A stretch of DNA of 64,000 nt from positions 1 through 64,000 of the forward strand of contig CALJHX010000011.1 in assembly GCA_937770485.1 (NCBI GenBank), given 5' to 3'. A program made the position numbers and the translations under genes. The notes under the pieces are model-generated. The model did not search any database and was not told the origin of the DNA. It was given only the letters and a program-made list of their open reading frames with translations. Shown here in pieces: positions 41,384-50,644 of this stretch (position 1 is its first letter; each line of letters starts with the position of its first letter). This stretch comes from an uncultured Verrucomicrobiae bacterium (GTDB lineage Bacteria > Verrucomicrobiota > Verrucomicrobiia > Limisphaerales > UBA1096).

Positions 41384-42309
41384 CCGAATTCATCCACGAA
41401 CCGGTTTTGCTGGAGGAAGCGCTCTCGGCGCTTCAACCGGCGGCGGGCCTTTTGTACGTGGATGGCACGGTCGGCGGCGGCGGACATGCGGAGGCGATCC
41501 TCTCGGCGAGCGGCCCGGACGGGCGGCTGGTGGGGTTCGATCGCGACGATTGGGCGCTGGCGGCCGCGGCCAGGCGCTTGAAACAGTTTGGCGACCGGCT
41601 GGAGTTGTACCGGGAGCCGTTTGCTGGCTTGGCCAAGCGCTTGGGCAAGGCGAGTTGCGACGGGGTGCTGCTGGATCTCGGGGTGAGCTCGCCGCAGCTC
41701 GACGAGGCGGAGCGCGGTTTCAGCTTTCAGGTCGAGGGGCCGCTGGACATGCGGATGGACCGGCGGCAGCCAGTGAGCGCCGCGCAACTGGTGAACGAGC
41801 TCGAGGCCGGGGAGCTCGCGACGATTTTTTGGGAACTGGGCGGAGAGCGCCGGTCGCGGCGTATTGCCCGCGCGATTGTTGAACAACGCGACATGCAGCG
41901 AATTGAGACAACCACGCAACTAGCCGACACGGTGGAGCGGGCCTGCCCTCGGCGCGGCGCGCGGACGCATCCGGCGACCGGCGTGTTTCAGGCGCTGCGC
42001 ATGGCGGTGAACGACGAGCTTGGCCAGGTGCAGGCCGGGCTGGACGCCGCTTGGTCGGTGCTAAAGCTTGGCGGCCGCCTCGCGGTCATCACGTTTCACT
42101 CCGGGGAGGACCGGCTTGTGAAACAGTTCAGTCGCCGCTTGGCCAAGCCGTACACGGTGCGCGGCGAGGTCGACGTGCCGGAGCTGCGCGAACCGCGCGA
42201 GCCGTTGGCCCGGGAGCTCAGCCGCAAGGCGATCAAGCCAAGCGATGCCGAGGTGGGGAGGAACCCGCGAAGCCGCAGCGCCCAGATGCGGGCGATGGAA
42301 AAATTGTAG
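41380..42309 (+). CDS. rsmH: 16S rRNA (cytosine-1402-N4)-methyltransferase
   Basis: 309 aa, GTG start overlapping the upstream TGA. It methylates N4 of C1402 in 16S rRNA. Seen: HEPVLLEEAL at the start, SAM-binding VDGTVGGGGHAEAIL, LLDLGVSSPQLDEAERGFSF, the MRMDR motif, and the C-terminal ITFHSGEDRLVK and RNPRSRSAQMRAME. The 12-bp palindrome at 41627-41638 encodes GLAKR. Confidence 0.97.
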   Translation: MTEFIHEPVLLEEALSALQPAAGLLYVDGTVGGGGHAEAILSASGPDGRLVGFDRDDWALAAAARRLKQFGDRLELYREPFAGLAKRLGKASCDGVLLDLGVSSPQLDEAERGFSFQVEGPLDMRMDRRQPVSAAQLVNELEAGELATIFWELGGERRSRRIARAIVEQRDMQRIETTTQLADTVERACPRRGARTHPATGVFQALRMAVNDELGQVQAGLDAAWSVLKLGGRLAVITFHSGEDRLVKQFSRRLAKPYTVRGEVDVPELREPREPLARELSRKAIKPSDAEVGRNPRSRSAQMRAMEKL

Positions 42310-42315
42310 ATTGTC

Positions 42316-42708
42316 ATGCCGCGCAACCGAAAAAAACAGGACTCCGCGCTGAGTGTTGGTTCGTGGATCCAGGCCGCGTTGTTTTGCCTGCTGCTAGGGG
42401 GTACGGCGATGGGGTACGTGTGGCAGAAGTCACAGATTCACCAACTCGGCAGCGAGGTTCGCAAGAAGGAAGTGCGGCTGGAGATGCTCGAGAGTGACAA
42501 TGAGCGCTGGCAGCAACTTCGTGCCGAGATGCGCTCGACACAGAAGCTTTACGAACGAGTCCGCAAACTGGGGCTGGGGCTGACGATGCCGCAGCCGGAG
42601 CAGGTATTGCGACTCTCAGATCTTCCGCTGGACGCCAAGCAGCTAAAGCAAAGTGAACCGGGGGAATACCGCACGGTGAAAAACACGCCGCGTCGGGGAC
42701 GGCTGTAA
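42316..42708 (+). CDS. ftsL: FtsL-like division protein
   Basis: 130 aa: a short basic cytoplasmic tail, one membrane helix (SWIQAALFCLLLGGTAMGYV) and a coiled coil with leucine heptads (about residues 47-85). This is the topology of FtsL, which joins FtsB and FtsQ to activate the FtsWI synthase. Sequence conservation in FtsL is low, so the call rests on topology and the place between rsmH and ftsI. Confidence 0.75.
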   Translation: MPRNRKKQDSALSVGSWIQAALFCLLLGGTAMGYVWQKSQIHQLGSEVRKKEVRLEMLESDNERWQQLRAEMRSTQKLYERVRKLGLGLTMPQPEQVLRLSDLPLDAKQLKQSEPGEYRTVKNTPRRGRL

Positions 42709-42741
42709 CAGAGATGCAGAAGAATCTGTTTACAAACTGAC

Positions 42742-44628
42742 ATGGCGACGACAGGAGCCAACACTCATCGAGGCAGGGTGATGATACTGGTCTCACTCAT
42801 AACGGTCGGTTATGTGGGACTTGGGGTGAGGTTGGTGGATATACAGGTACTCCAGCATGACAAGCACGCTGCGCACGCGCTGGACAACACTCGCCGCAAG
42901 GTGATTCACGCCTCGAGACGCGGCGACATTCTGGACATCCGCGGCACGGTGCTGGCGACGAGCCGCATCGCCAAGACGGTGTGCGCCGACCCGTCGCTGG
43001 TGGGTGCTCACCAACGGCTCGTGGCCCGGGCGATCGCGCCGTTTCTTGGTAGAGCCGCCGCCGACTTGGCCAAGCGCATGCAGCGCCGCGTGTACACCGA
43101 CGCGCAGGGACGCCAGCGGGAGGATAAGCACGTCGTGCTCGGGCGCAAGGTGCTGCTCGAGGATTGGCAGGGCATCACCAACGCGCTGGCGCACATCGAG
43201 TTTGGTGTCGACGTGAAATCGCTGCCCCGCAAGGAGCGGCTGAAATATTACAACGTCAGGCGCTCTATATTTTGTGAGCGGGTCGATTCACAGTTGCGAG
43301 TTTATCCCAGCGGCAACCTCGCTGCCCACGTGACGGGGTTTGTCGGTGCGCGGGAGCCGGAAAGCTCGGGCACGCCGGTGATCGGCCTCGAGGGCAAACA
43401 CGGCATTGAGATGATGTTCGACTCGCATCTTGAGGGTGTGCGCGGCTGGCGCAAGACCGAGACCGACCGCAGCCGCCACGAGGTGGTGGCGTTTCGTGAG
43501 TACAACGTGAAACCGCGCGACGGGATGAACGTGGTGCTGACGCTTGATGCCAACGTCCAGTACATCGCCGAAAAGGCGCTCGAAGCGCTATGCGAGAAGC
43601 ACACGCCGGCTAGTGCCTGTGTCGTGGTGGTGAACCCGCAGACTGGTGCCATTCTCGCGTTGGCCAACCGGCCGACATTCAACCCCAACCAGCCGGGAGA
43701 CTCCAACGCGGCCAACCGGCGCAACCGGGTGATCACCGATTCGTTCGAGCCGGGATCGACTTTCAAGATCGTGGCGGTATCCGGGGCGCTCAACGAGAGT
43801 GCCGTGAGGCTGAACGAGCGGTTCCACTGCGAGAACGGCCGCTTTTATTTCGCCGGCAAAGTACTGCGCGACCACCATGCGTACGGCCCGTTGAGTGTAC
43901 GGGAGATCATCACCAAGTCGTCCAACATCGGCACGGCCAAGGTGGCGATGAAACTGGGGGAATCGCGGCTGCACAAATACATTTCTGAGATGGGCTTCGG
44001 CCGGCGCAGCGGCGTGTCGCTGCCGGGGGAGGTGCAAGGGATCCTTCATCCAGTTAACAAATGGAGCAAGCTCGCCATCTCCCGGATTCCGATGGGGCAC
44101 GGGGTCGCGGCTACTCCGATGCAACTCGTGATGGCAATGTCCGCCATGGCCAACGGCGGCAACCTGATGCGCCCGCTGTTGGTGGATCACTTGGTGGACC
44201 GGGACGGAAACGTCGTGATGCAGTACAACCCAACCGTGGTTCGCAAGGTGATCCATGACAAGACGGCGCAGCAGATGGTGGAGATGCTGGTGACGGTGGT
44301 CTCGGACGAAGGCACCGCGCGTCTGGCTTGGCTTCAGAACTATACCGTCGCCGGCAAGACCGGCACGGCGCAGAAGCCGTCCAAGACAAAGCGCGGCTAC
44401 GAGGCCGGGAAATATTTTTCGTCGTTCATCGGTTTCCTGCCGGCGGAGAATCCGCAGTTGTGCATCGGGGTGTTTGTGGACGAGCCGCACAACGGGTATT
44501 ACGGCGGCGTGGTTGCTGCGCCGGCGTTCAAGGTGATCGCCGAGAAATCGGCCAACTACCTCGGCCTCGAGCCGTCGGTGCCGGTCAAGTCGATGTCGGA
44601 ACAGAAATCCCGGGTGGTGTTGAGATGA
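42742..44628 (+). CDS. ftsI: Penicillin-binding protein, FtsI (PBP3) type
   Basis: 628 aa septal transpeptidase. One N-terminal membrane helix (MILVSLITVGYVGLGVRL), the pedestal domain, then the transpeptidase with SxxK at Ser339-Lys342 (PGSTFK), SSN (TKSSNIGTAK) and KTG (VAGKTGTAQKPS). It lies between ftsL and murF. The position where murE usually follows is empty: the murF start overlaps the stop codon. Confidence 0.96.
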   Translation: MATTGANTHRGRVMILVSLITVGYVGLGVRLVDIQVLQHDKHAAHALDNTRRKVIHASRRGDILDIRGTVLATSRIAKTVCADPSLVGAHQRLVARAIAPFLGRAAADLAKRMQRRVYTDAQGRQREDKHVVLGRKVLLEDWQGITNALAHIEFGVDVKSLPRKERLKYYNVRRSIFCERVDSQLRVYPSGNLAAHVTGFVGAREPESSGTPVIGLEGKHGIEMMFDSHLEGVRGWRKTETDRSRHEVVAFREYNVKPRDGMNVVLTLDANVQYIAEKALEALCEKHTPASACVVVVNPQTGAILALANRPTFNPNQPGDSNAANRRNRVITDSFEPGSTFKIVAVSGALNESAVRLNERFHCENGRFYFAGKVLRDHHAYGPLSVREIITKSSNIGTAKVAMKLGESRLHKYISEMGFGRRSGVSLPGEVQGILHPVNKWSKLAISRIPMGHGVAATPMQLVMAMSAMANGGNLMRPLLVDHLVDRDGNVVMQYNPTVVRKVIHDKTAQQMVEMLVTVVSDEGTARLAWLQNYTVAGKTGTAQKPSKTKRGYEAGKYFSSFIGFLPAENPQLCIGVFVDEPHNGYYGGVVAAPAFKVIAEKSANYLGLEPSVPVKSMSEQKSRVVLR

Positions 44629-46016
44629 TGGAACCCCGGACACTAGGTTTTGTGGAGCAGAGCTGCAACGGGCAGCTCGTCGCGGGCGAGCGCTCGGCAA
44701 GGGTGCGACACATTTGCACCGATTCGCGCCTGGCTAAGCCGGGCGACTTGTTTGTTGCGATTCGCGGCGACCGGTTTGACGGGCACGACTATCTTAACGA
44801 TGCGCTTGGCCAAGGGGCTGAGGCGGCCGTGGTCAACCGCTCCCGCCTTGGGCAGGCGGAGAGCGCCGGGCCGATGATAGGGGTGGACGAGACGCGGTGC
44901 GCCCTTGGCCAATTGGCTGCGCGTTACCGGCAGGATTTTGAGTTGCCGGTGGTCGCGGTAGGCGGATCCAACGGCAAAACCAGCACCAAGGAAATTCTGG
45001 CCACGGTGCTGGGGGAGAGGTTCGAGACACTCTCGAGCGAGGCCAGTTTCAACAACGACATAGGCGTGCCACTCACATTGCTGCGGCTGCGCGAGGCCCA
45101 TGAGGTGGCAGTGCTCGAGGTTGGCTCGAACCATCCCGGCGAGTTGGAGCCGCTCTTGCAACTCATCCGCCCGAGGTACGGCGTGTTGACGAGTATCGGG
45201 CGCGAGCATCTGGAATTTTTTGGAGACATCGAGGGAGTGATCGAGGAGGAGGGCTCGTTGGCGGAGGCGCTTCCGCCGGATGGCTGCCTGTTCGTCAATG
45301 GAGATATCGAAGGACTGAAGGCGATCCGCCGCCGTTGCCGCGCAACGGTCGTGACCGTCGGGGAAGGGGAGGCCTGCGACTGGCGCATCAAGGATATCAG
45401 GTCCGACGACGAGGGAACCACTTTTGAAATAATTTCGCCGAAGGGAGATCGGAATGGAGCATACTGCGTCAATCTGCTAGGCCATCAAAATGCCCGGAAC
45501 GCCGCACTCGCGATTGCGCTTGCGGCGGAACTGGGCCTGAGCCGGGAGGAACTGGACCAGAGCCTGCAGCGTTGCCGTCCGGCGTCGATGCGAATGGAGA
45601 TGCAGACACTCGGCGGTGTCCGCATAATTAACGACGCCTACAACTCCAACCCGGACTCCCTTCTGGCGGCTTTGGAAACGATCAGGTCGTTTCCGGTTAA
45701 GGGAAAGCGCATTGCCGTTCTCGGCGACATGGCCGAGCTTGGCCAAGCCAGCGAGTCCGCCCACGTTGAGGCGGGCCAGCTTGCGGCCGGGCTCGGCCTG
45801 AACGGACTCATCGCCGTGGGTCGATGGGCGGACACGACGGTGCGCGCAGCACAAGAGGCTGGCTTGGCCAACGTGGCGGCGTTCGACAACGTCACCGTGG
45901 CCGGCAAGGCGCTGGGCAAAAAACTGAAACCGGGCGACGCGCTGCTCATTAAGGGCAGCCGCGCGGCGAAAATTGAGGGCATCATCGAGGTGCTTTCGGA
46001 GGCCATGAACACATAG
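44625..46016 (+). CDS. murF: UDP-MurNAc-tripeptide--D-Ala-D-Ala ligase MurF
   Basis: 463 aa from ATG 44625, which overlaps the ftsI stop as ATGA; the open frame runs farther upstream but that part is inside ftsI. It adds D-Ala-D-Ala to the UDP-MurNAc peptide. Seen: TDSRLAKPGDLFVAIRGDRFDGHDY (uridine-binding front, quoted by its ends TDSR and GHDY), the P-loop GGSNGKTSTKEIL, the Mur-ligase block FNNDIGVPLTLL, and INDAYNSNPDSL with a C-terminal GDMAELGQASESAH. Several TTGGCCAA sites occur within it. Confidence 0.94.
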   Translation: MMEPRTLGFVEQSCNGQLVAGERSARVRHICTDSRLAKPGDLFVAIRGDRFDGHDYLNDALGQGAEAAVVNRSRLGQAESAGPMIGVDETRCALGQLAARYRQDFELPVVAVGGSNGKTSTKEILATVLGERFETLSSEASFNNDIGVPLTLLRLREAHEVAVLEVGSNHPGELEPLLQLIRPRYGVLTSIGREHLEFFGDIEGVIEEEGSLAEALPPDGCLFVNGDIEGLKAIRRRCRATVVTVGEGEACDWRIKDIRSDDEGTTFEIISPKGDRNGAYCVNLLGHQNARNAALAIALAAELGLSREELDQSLQRCRPASMRMEMQTLGGVRIINDAYNSNPDSLLAALETIRSFPVKGKRIAVLGDMAELGQASESAHVEAGQLAAGLGLNGLIAVGRWADTTVRAAQEAGLANVAAFDNVTVAGKALGKKLKPGDALLIKGSRAAKIEGIIEVLSEAMNT

Positions 46017-46025
46017 CGAGGCAGA

Positions 46026-47189
46026 ATGTTTTTTTATCTCAGCCAGGTTCCACAGTGGTTGGCCGAAAACGGCCACGCCGTCTGGGCGGACTGGCTCTCC
46101 TTCCTGCGTGTGTTCCAGTACATCACCTTCCGGACAGCCGGCGCAGCGGTGACGGCGCTGCTGCTTTGCTGGTGGCTTGGCCCAAAGATCATTGCGCTAC
46201 TCAAGTGGTTGAAGTTCGGCCAGGAATATTCGGACAAGGCCGAGGAAGCCGGCGGGCTGCACGCGCGTGTGCTTAGCAAAAAAGGCACGCCGTCGATGGG
46301 GGGAATCATGATTGTGCTTTCGCTGGATGTCACCGTGCTGCTTTGGGCCAAGTGGAACGAGTTTCTCGCGCTGAGCCTGATGTCTGTGGTGGTGCTGGCG
46401 GCGCTCGGTTTTTACGATGACTGGGTCAAGCTCACCAAGCAGGACAAGGCCGGCATCCACTCGAAGGTGAAACTGGCGGTGCAATTGGCGCTGGGCCTGT
46501 TCATCAGCTTGTACCTGTGGAATCACCCCGACCCTGTCAAGAGCGACTTGATTGGGGAACTGGTGGTGCCGTTTTACAGCGGGGGAATTGTGTTTGCCGG
46601 CGTGGGGCTCGTTGGCCTGCTGATCACCACGGCGGCCATCGTCGGTAGCTCGAACGCAGTGAACCTGACCGACGGTCTCGATGGCCTGGCCATCGGTTGC
46701 ACGCTGATCGTGACGTTCGTGTTCATCATTTTCACCTACATCGCCGGCAACAAAATTATGGCCGACTACCTGCGCGTGCCGTACGTCGAGGGGGCGGGGG
46801 AGTTGACGGTGTTTTGCGCGGCAATGGTGGGTGCCGGGCTGGGGTTCCTCTGGTTCAACTGCCACCCGGCGCAGGTGTTCATGGGCGACACAGGGTCGCT
46901 GGCGCTGGGCGGCGTACTCGGCGTAATTGCGGTGCTGATTCATCAGCCGTTCGTGCTGGTGATTGCCGGCGGGGTGTTCGTGCTCGAGGCGGGGTCGGTG
47001 ATCATCCAGACCTTCTGGTTCAAGCACACGCGGCGAAAATTCGGTGAAGGGCGGCGGGTGTTCCTGATGGCGCCTCTGCATCATCACTTCGAGAAAAAAG
47101 GGTGGTACGAGTCTCAGGTGGTTGCCCGATTTTATATTTTGGGAATTCTTTTTGCTGTGCTCGCTTTGAGTACGCTAAAATTGAGGTGA
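46026..47189 (+). CDS. mraY: Phospho-MurNAc-pentapeptide translocase
   Basis: 387 aa membrane enzyme that makes lipid I on undecaprenyl phosphate. About ten membrane helices; catalytic and Mg-binding motifs are KKGTPSMGGIMI, FYDDWVKLTKQ, SSNAVNLTDGLDGLAIG, FMGDTGSLALGG and APLHHHFEKKGW. It follows murF after 9 bp and precedes murD by 11 bp. Confidence 0.97.
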   Translation: MFFYLSQVPQWLAENGHAVWADWLSFLRVFQYITFRTAGAAVTALLLCWWLGPKIIALLKWLKFGQEYSDKAEEAGGLHARVLSKKGTPSMGGIMIVLSLDVTVLLWAKWNEFLALSLMSVVVLAALGFYDDWVKLTKQDKAGIHSKVKLAVQLALGLFISLYLWNHPDPVKSDLIGELVVPFYSGGIVFAGVGLVGLLITTAAIVGSSNAVNLTDGLDGLAIGCTLIVTFVFIIFTYIAGNKIMADYLRVPYVEGAGELTVFCAAMVGAGLGFLWFNCHPAQVFMGDTGSLALGGVLGVIAVLIHQPFVLVIAGGVFVLEAGSVIIQTFWFKHTRRKFGEGRRVFLMAPLHHHFEKKGWYESQVVARFYILGILFAVLALSTLKLR

Positions 47190-47200
47190 GTTAGAAGGTC

Positions 47201-48649
47201 ATGTTTAAGTTAAAAGGCAAACGGGTTTTATTGGTCGGCCTCGGTTCGAGGGGCCGCTCAGCTTGCCGGTTGCTCTGCGCCAGCGGCGCCTCGGTGGTGG
47301 CTGTGGATTGCAAGGACAACAAGCAACTCCAACGCGAAACCAAGCCGTTGGCCAAGCTGGGGGCGGAGGTGCACCTGGGCTTGCCCAAGCCGTTGGCCAA
47401 GCTACTTGAGGGGGTTGAGTTGGGCGTGATTAGCGTAGGCGGCATTCGTGAAACAGCCTGGGTGAGTGCCTTGAAAAAATTAGATATCTCGATGATCGGC
47501 GAACTGGAACTGGGTTTTCAGCAACTACGCTGCCTCAACATCGCGGTGACCGGCACCAACGGCAAGACCTCCACGGCAAAGCTCATCGAGCGAGTTCTCT
47601 CGGGCACGCAACGCGAAACCCGCCTCGCCGGCAAGGTGGACTGTCCTGTTTGCGACACCGTGGCCGACTCGAAAGAGTTGGACTACCTGATTCTCGCGGT
47701 GAACTCGTTCCAGTTGGAGCTGACGCAGTTTTTCAGCCCGACGGTGGCCGTGTTGACGAATATCGCGCCGGACCACATGGACCACTACGGGAGCATGGCA
47801 GAGTATGTGAAAGCGAAGTCGCGAATGTTCGCCAACCAGCAGCCGTTCGACTGGGCGATCATCCAGAGTGAGGCGCTGGCGCAGATCCGATCGCTCGGAA
47901 TAGAAATCCAGTCAAAGATCATCACCTTCAGCTCGAGTAACCGCAGGGCGGACATTTCGCTGGATCGCGGCTTGATCGTCAGCCGGGTGCCGGGCTGGGA
48001 GGGGCCGCTGCTGGATTTCAACGAATGCCAGTTGCAGGGCGCTCACAACGCGGAGATTATCATGGCGGCGCTGGCCGTTGGGCGCGTACTGCGGATTCCG
48101 CTGGAGCAATCGGCTCTTGTCCTGCGGAATCACCCGGCGCTACCGCACCGCTGCGAACTCGTGGCCGAGATTGGTGGCGTGAGCTATATTAACGACTCCC
48201 GGTCTACCAACGTCGCTGCTCTAGAGAAGTCACTTTCCTCAATGAAACCCGGATTTGGCGGCCGTCAAAACATCTGGTTGCTGGCCGGCGGCCGCGACAA
48301 GGCCGGGGCTTACCACGACATTGGCCCATTGCTTTCGCAGGGGGTCAAGGCGGCGTTTTTAATGGGTGAAACCCGCGAGAAGCTTCGCGCCGCCTGGAGC
48401 CTCTTCACGCCCTGCCGCCTGGTGGACTCGCTGGAGGAAGGCGTTCGTCAGATTTCAGAATTGGCCCAGGAAGGCGATGTTGTTTTGCTCTCGCCAGCGA
48501 GTGAGGATTCCGGTAATGTCAACGGCTATCAACATCGTGGCGAGATGTTCCGACGCTCAGTCGAACTCTTGGCCGGTATTTCAACGGAAGACGAAAGTAC
48601 CGGCAAGGCCCCTTCAGCCCCAAAACCCCCGCACCTCTTGTCGCGATGA
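47201..48649 (+). CDS. murD: UDP-MurNAc-L-Ala--D-Glu ligase MurD
   Basis: 482 aa. The N-terminal Rossmann-like uridine-binding domain is VLLVGLGSRGRSACRLLCAS, the P-loop GTNGKTSTAKLIE, the central block LTNIAPDHMDHYGSMAEY, and the C-terminal domain has NDSRSTNVAALEKSL and WLLAGGRDKAG. A Ser/Lys/Pro-rich tail of about 20 residues is unusual. Two TTGGCCAA sites in the N-terminal region encode PLAKL twice. It is the MurD type rather than MurC because of its D-Glu-ligase-like N-terminus and its place after mraY; murC is absent from this cluster. Confidence 0.88.
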   Translation: MFKLKGKRVLLVGLGSRGRSACRLLCASGASVVAVDCKDNKQLQRETKPLAKLGAEVHLGLPKPLAKLLEGVELGVISVGGIRETAWVSALKKLDISMIGELELGFQQLRCLNIAVTGTNGKTSTAKLIERVLSGTQRETRLAGKVDCPVCDTVADSKELDYLILAVNSFQLELTQFFSPTVAVLTNIAPDHMDHYGSMAEYVKAKSRMFANQQPFDWAIIQSEALAQIRSLGIEIQSKIITFSSSNRRADISLDRGLIVSRVPGWEGPLLDFNECQLQGAHNAEIIMAALAVGRVLRIPLEQSALVLRNHPALPHRCELVAEIGGVSYINDSRSTNVAALEKSLSSMKPGFGGRQNIWLLAGGRDKAGAYHDIGPLLSQGVKAAFLMGETREKLRAAWSLFTPCRLVDSLEEGVRQISELAQEGDVVLLSPASEDSGNVNGYQHRGEMFRRSVELLAGISTEDESTGKAPSAPKPPHLLSR

Positions 48650-48722
48650 GCTGTGCCCACCAACCACCATATCTTGTGTTCCTCCGTACGCTTGGCCTCG
48701 CGCAACGCAATTTTTTTTAACC

Positions 48723-49481
48723 AAGGAGTAAACTATCATGACCAGTCATAATCCCCTACGACCCAAAAGTTCCCTACTCGAGCAGAAAGCGAAGAGCCGA
48801 TCCGGCCTACAGATGGTAATGATCATCGTGGCCGTGCACGTGGTTTTTCTTGGAGGCCTGTTATTCTCCGGTTGCCGCCCTGAAAAACCGGCCCCCGAAC
48901 CAGCCCCCGGCCCCGATGCGATCCCGGTTTTGCCACCCGACGGGGGAGGGGTAGCTTCGCCGCAGGCAGAGATCAATACGGTGACGGTGCTGGAGGCGCC
49001 CTCCGCGCCGCCGCTGCCGGATGCCACGACCAGCGAACCCAAGCCGCCGCCCGTGACGCGTGACACGGAACCGGTGGAAGACATCGTGCCGTTGATCCCC
49101 GAGCCATCTGAGGGGCCCGAGGTGCCGGTGGCTGCCGGTGAGATCGAATACGTGGTGGCCAAGGGCGACAATTTTACCAACATCGCCAGCAGGCACGGCG
49201 TCACTGTCCAAGCCATTATCATGGCCAACCCGGCGGTGGATTCGAACCGCATTCAAATTGGCCAGGTGCTGATTATCCCCTCGCCAACGGCCAAGCCTCC
49301 GGGGCCCTCGCTGCCCGAGGGAACGGTGGTGTACGAGGTCAAACCGGGCGACAGCCTTTACGCCATCGCCAAGGAGCACAAGATCACGGTCAAGGCCATC
49401 CGCAAGGCCAATGACCTCAGCACCTCTAAGATTCGGCCGGGGCAAAAATTAAGCATTCCCTCGGCAGAAACCGAGAACTAG
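48723..49481 (+). CDS. Two-LysM-domain membrane-anchored protein in the dcw cluster
   Basis: 247 aa from ATG 48738 with a strong ribosome site AAGGAG at 48723-48728 (included in the span). A cytoplasmic tail of about 24 residues is followed by one hydrophobic helix (MVMIIVAVHVVFLGGLLFSG) ending in Cys, which may be a poor lipobox or a plain anchor. A Pro-rich linker leads to two LysM domains (YVVAKGDNFTNIASRHGVTV and YEVKPGDSLYAIAKEHKITV) that bind peptidoglycan glycan chains. Its place between murD and ftsW suggests a division or wall role. No hydrolase domain is present. Confidence 0.85.
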
Positions 49482-49501
49482 CCCGGGATAAATCTGTCCC
49501 G

Positions 49502-50644
49502 ATGAAGCTTGCCTCGACCTTGTTGGTGTTTGTCGTTTCCGCCCTGCTTGCACTGGGGTTGGTGATGCTCTACAGCGCCACTATGTTCCACCGGAGTGGC
49601 GGGTTTTGGAGCGCACAGTTGCTGTGGTGCTGCATCGGGGTGGTGGTCTGCCTTGGCGCGGCCATGTCAGATTACCGACTGCTAAAAAAAGTCTCTTTGC
49701 CTGCGCTGGTGCTGGCGCTGCTCCTGTTGGTGGCGGTGATGATTCCCGGTATCGGGCTGGAGCGCAACGGCGCTCGCCGCTGGGTGCAGTTGCCGGGCAC
49801 GACGTTTCAGCCGTCGGAGTTTGCCAAGCTGGTTGTCATCATTGCGCTGGCTCATTACTGCGAGCGCAAGGGGCGGAGGATGGGCACGTTAAAGGATGGA
49901 CTGCTGATTCCCGGCCTGGTGTTGGGGTTGTTTCTCGGGCTGATTTTCATCGAGCCTGACTGGGGTGCAACGGCACTACTGGCTGCAGTCTGCGGGCTGA
50001 TGCTGATACTGGCCGGCACCAAGATTCGTTACATGGCACTGCCGGTGATAGGGGTGATGTGTGCTGGCGGCTATCTGCTTTCGCAGAACACCCTTCGGCT
50101 GAACCGCATCACGAGTTGGCTCGATCCTGAGGGTACGAAACAGGGCGTCGGCTATCAGGCTTGGCAGTCGCTGATTGCGCTTGGCTCCGGCGGGACAAGC
50201 GGCCTTGGCCTTGGCAACGGACGCCAAAAACTCGGCTTTGTGCCGGAGCACCAGACCGACTTCATATTCTCCGTGATCGGCGAGGAGCTTGGGCTGATCG
50301 CTACGATGGCGGTCGTTGTCGGTTTTGTTTTGTTTTTGGTTTGCGGGGCGTTCATCGCTATGCGCGCGCGCGATTTTTTCGGTTTTCTACTGGCGTCCGG
50401 GCTGACCTTTTTGATCGCCCTGCAGGCTTTCATCAACATCGGAGTGGTGACCAGCATGCTACCCAACAAGGGTCTGCCACTGCCGTTCATCAGCCGGGGC
50501 GGAACGAATCTCGTGGCGATGTTGTTTTGCGTGGGCGTGCTTCTGAGCATCGCGCGGTTTGCCAATCAGCAGGGGCGTTCCAAGGCGGACAAGTTGCAGG
50601 ATTCAGACAGCTACTCCCCGTTCCGGGCAGGTACCCAGCCATGA
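49502..50644 (+). CDS. ftsW: Lipid II polymerase FtsW (SEDS family)
   Basis: 380 aa with about ten membrane helices. Seen: LGLVMLYSATMFHRSGG, the RWVQLPGTTFQPSEFAKL block with conserved GxxFQPSE, the large periplasmic loop, GLGNGRQKLGFVPEHQTDFIFSVIGEE (quoted by its ends GLGNG and VIGEE, including the SEDS catalytic Asp in QTDF) and PLPFISRGGTNL. It polymerises septal glycan with FtsI. MurG overlaps its stop (ATGA). Confidence 0.96.
   Translation: MKLASTLLVFVVSALLALGLVMLYSATMFHRSGGFWSAQLLWCCIGVVVCLGAAMSDYRLLKKVSLPALVLALLLLVAVMIPGIGLERNGARRWVQLPGTTFQPSEFAKLVVIIALAHYCERKGRRMGTLKDGLLIPGLVLGLFLGLIFIEPDWGATALLAAVCGLMLILAGTKIRYMALPVIGVMCAGGYLLSQNTLRLNRITSWLDPEGTKQGVGYQAWQSLIALGSGGTSGLGLGNGRQKLGFVPEHQTDFIFSVIGEELGLIATMAVVVGFVLFLVCGAFIAMRARDFFGFLLASGLTFLIALQAFINIGVVTSMLPNKGLPLPFISRGGTNLVAMLFCVGVLLSIARFANQQGRSKADKLQDSDSYSPFRAGTQP

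Noticed and set aside
47201-48649. This gene as murC rather than murD
   Set aside because: The N-terminal domain and position after mraY fit MurD better; a profile comparison would settle it.
50161-50640. N-terminal extension of murG into ftsW
   Set aside because: The ATGA overlap and the MurG start motif right after 50641 identify the true start; the upstream part is a shadow of ftsW.
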